Origin: an uncultured Planctomycetota bacterium
GTDB lineage: Bacteria > Planctomycetota > SZUA-567 > JAFGNG01
Assembly: GCA_947311175.1 (NCBI GenBank)
Contig: CAMZKK010000026.1
Location: 1 to 13,401 of the forward strand
Direction of reading: 5' to 3'
Length of the DNA stretch: 13,401 nucleotides
How positions within the stretch are numbered: the stretch's first letter is position 1; every line of letters begins with the position of its first letter. The position numbers were made by a program, and so were the translations under genes. The notes below the pieces were generated by a model. It had not been told where the DNA came from. It worked only from the letters and a program-made list of their open reading frames with translations, and ran no database searches. Below are positions 12,926 to 13,401 of the stretch, piece after piece.

Positions 12926-13363
12926 ATGTATTATCATCAAAAAGAAAAAATATCCCATCGAATTGTAGCTGACGAAGCGGTGATAGTAAATCTTGATAGC
13001 GGTGAAATGACGGTGCTTAATCCAGCTGGGGCAAAGGTGTGGATTGAGCTTAATGATGGCAAGTCGATTGAGCAAGTTGCAGATGAGCTAAAGAACTTTT
13101 GTCTTGAGATAAGTGTTTATGCACTTAATGAATTTGTTGAAGAGCTTTGCATAAAGGGCTTGTTGAGGAAAAGCAATGAGCCCTCTAATTTAAAAACAAA
13201 AATTGCAGATACTATTTCTAAAGATAAACTAGAGGCGCTACCACAAATTATAAGTTATGAAAAATTAGAGACATTAGCAGGGATTTGTGGCTCAGGTTAT
13301 ACCGGAGAAGCAATGGCAGATTGTCGCACAAGTGGATTGGGGTGTTGGGATATAGCTACCTAG
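12926..13363 (+). CDS. PqqD-like peptide-binding protein with Cys-containing C-terminal tail
   Basis: Residues about 10-83 match the PqqD family (PF05402), the RiPP recognition element that binds the leader of a precursor peptide: VADEAVIVNLDSGEMTVLNP, then A-K-V-W, a D-G-K-S turn, I-E-Q-V-A-D-E-L, and a final V-E-E-L-x-x-K-G-L-L. Ordinary PqqD proteins end about here. This one continues through a charged linker (84-104) into LPQIISYEKLETLAGIC (105-121). A Gly/Cys-containing end follows with Cys121, Cys133 and Cys140, finishing CWDIAT. That tail looks more like a RiPP precursor C-terminus than part of a chaperone, so the protein could be a precursor with a built-in recognition domain, or a chaperone with a metal-binding tail. 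AGGAG (12914-12918) lies 7 bases before the ATG. It uses TAG as stop, alone among the intact genes here, and six in-frame codons (PPAPPA) follow before a TAA. Confidence 0.78.
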   Translation: MYYHQKEKISHRIVADEAVIVNLDSGEMTVLNPAGAKVWIELNDGKSIEQVADELKNFCLEISVYALNEFVEELCIKGLLRKSNEPSNLKTKIADTISKDKLEALPQIISYEKLETLAGICGSGYTGEAMADCRTSGLGCWDIAT

Positions 13364-13401
13364 CCACCAGCCCCTCCAGCGTAATATCGTCGAAGGCAAG
13401 C
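13356..13401 (-). CDS. Possible C-terminal end of a convergent gene, cut by the right edge
   Basis: Read on the minus strand from the window edge, one frame gives LAFDDITLEGLVAR and a TAG (13358-13356). The peptide has the look of real protein sequence, and this stretch is about 60% G+C against the AT-rich rest. It would overlap the PqqD-like gene by 8 bases tail to tail. Only 14 codons are visible, so chance, or a foreign or chimeric contig end, cannot be excluded. Confidence 0.25.
   Translation of the reverse strand, partial: LAFDDITLEGLVAR

Noticed and set aside
1..13401. tRNA, rRNA, CRISPR array or insertion sequence
   Set aside because: I saw no cloverleaf-like element, no regularly spaced direct repeats and no transposase-like frame on either strand.

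Overview
The window is AT-rich bacterial DNA, nearly all coded on the + strand, from a Gram-negative-type cell. The evidence is a lipoprotein with an OmpA-like peptidoglycan-binding domain, a two-component system with an NtrC-type (sigma-54) regulator, and several membrane-tethered proteins. The acidic, helix-turn-helix-started membrane protein at 3565 and its small exported neighbour recall proteins I associate with planctomycetes and relatives (PVC group), but I cannot place the organism firmly.

Layout. 1-511 (minus strand) is a multi-pass membrane protein gene that runs off the left edge and is broken by a one-base frameshift. 680-2979 is a tight three-gene operon: a receiver-like protein lacking the phospho-accepting Asp, an ATP-type 6-phosphofructokinase (PfkA), and a PfkB-family sugar-phosphate kinase that overlaps pfkA by 4 bases. 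It looks like a glycolysis unit with a possible regulatory partner. 3180-4968 holds a small exported protein and a large acidic protein with an N-terminal DNA-binding-like domain and one membrane segment. 5113-5955 is an OmpA/MotB-like lipoprotein gene with its own promoter, a long hairpin at the predicted 5' end of its mRNA, and a clear terminator.

6034-9407 is a second operon: an NtrB-like membrane histidine kinase, an NtrC-family sigma-54 activator (4-base overlap), and, one base later, a zinc-finger/membrane/HEAT-repeat protein. The last gene is read in one piece only if the frame moves by -1 at an eight-A run. 9408-9641 is non-coding and rich in inverted repeats, some mutually exclusive, before a biotin-protein ligase gene (birA, 9642-10388).

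10494-13363 looks like the start of a peptide-modification (RiPP-like) locus: an exported ADP-ribosylglycohydrolase-fold protein that has lost its metal-binding residues, a PF14907-type nucleotidyltransferase-like protein, and a PqqD-like protein with an extra Cys-containing C-terminal tail. Any maturation enzymes would lie beyond the right edge. The last ~40 bases are much richer in G+C and may encode the end of a convergent gene, or be a contig-end artefact.

The observations most worth a second look are the A-run frameshift that completes an eight-cysteine zinc motif, the PqqD/nucleotidyltransferase/dead-hydrolase locus, the degenerate receiver coupled to two phosphofructokinases, and the structured birA leader.
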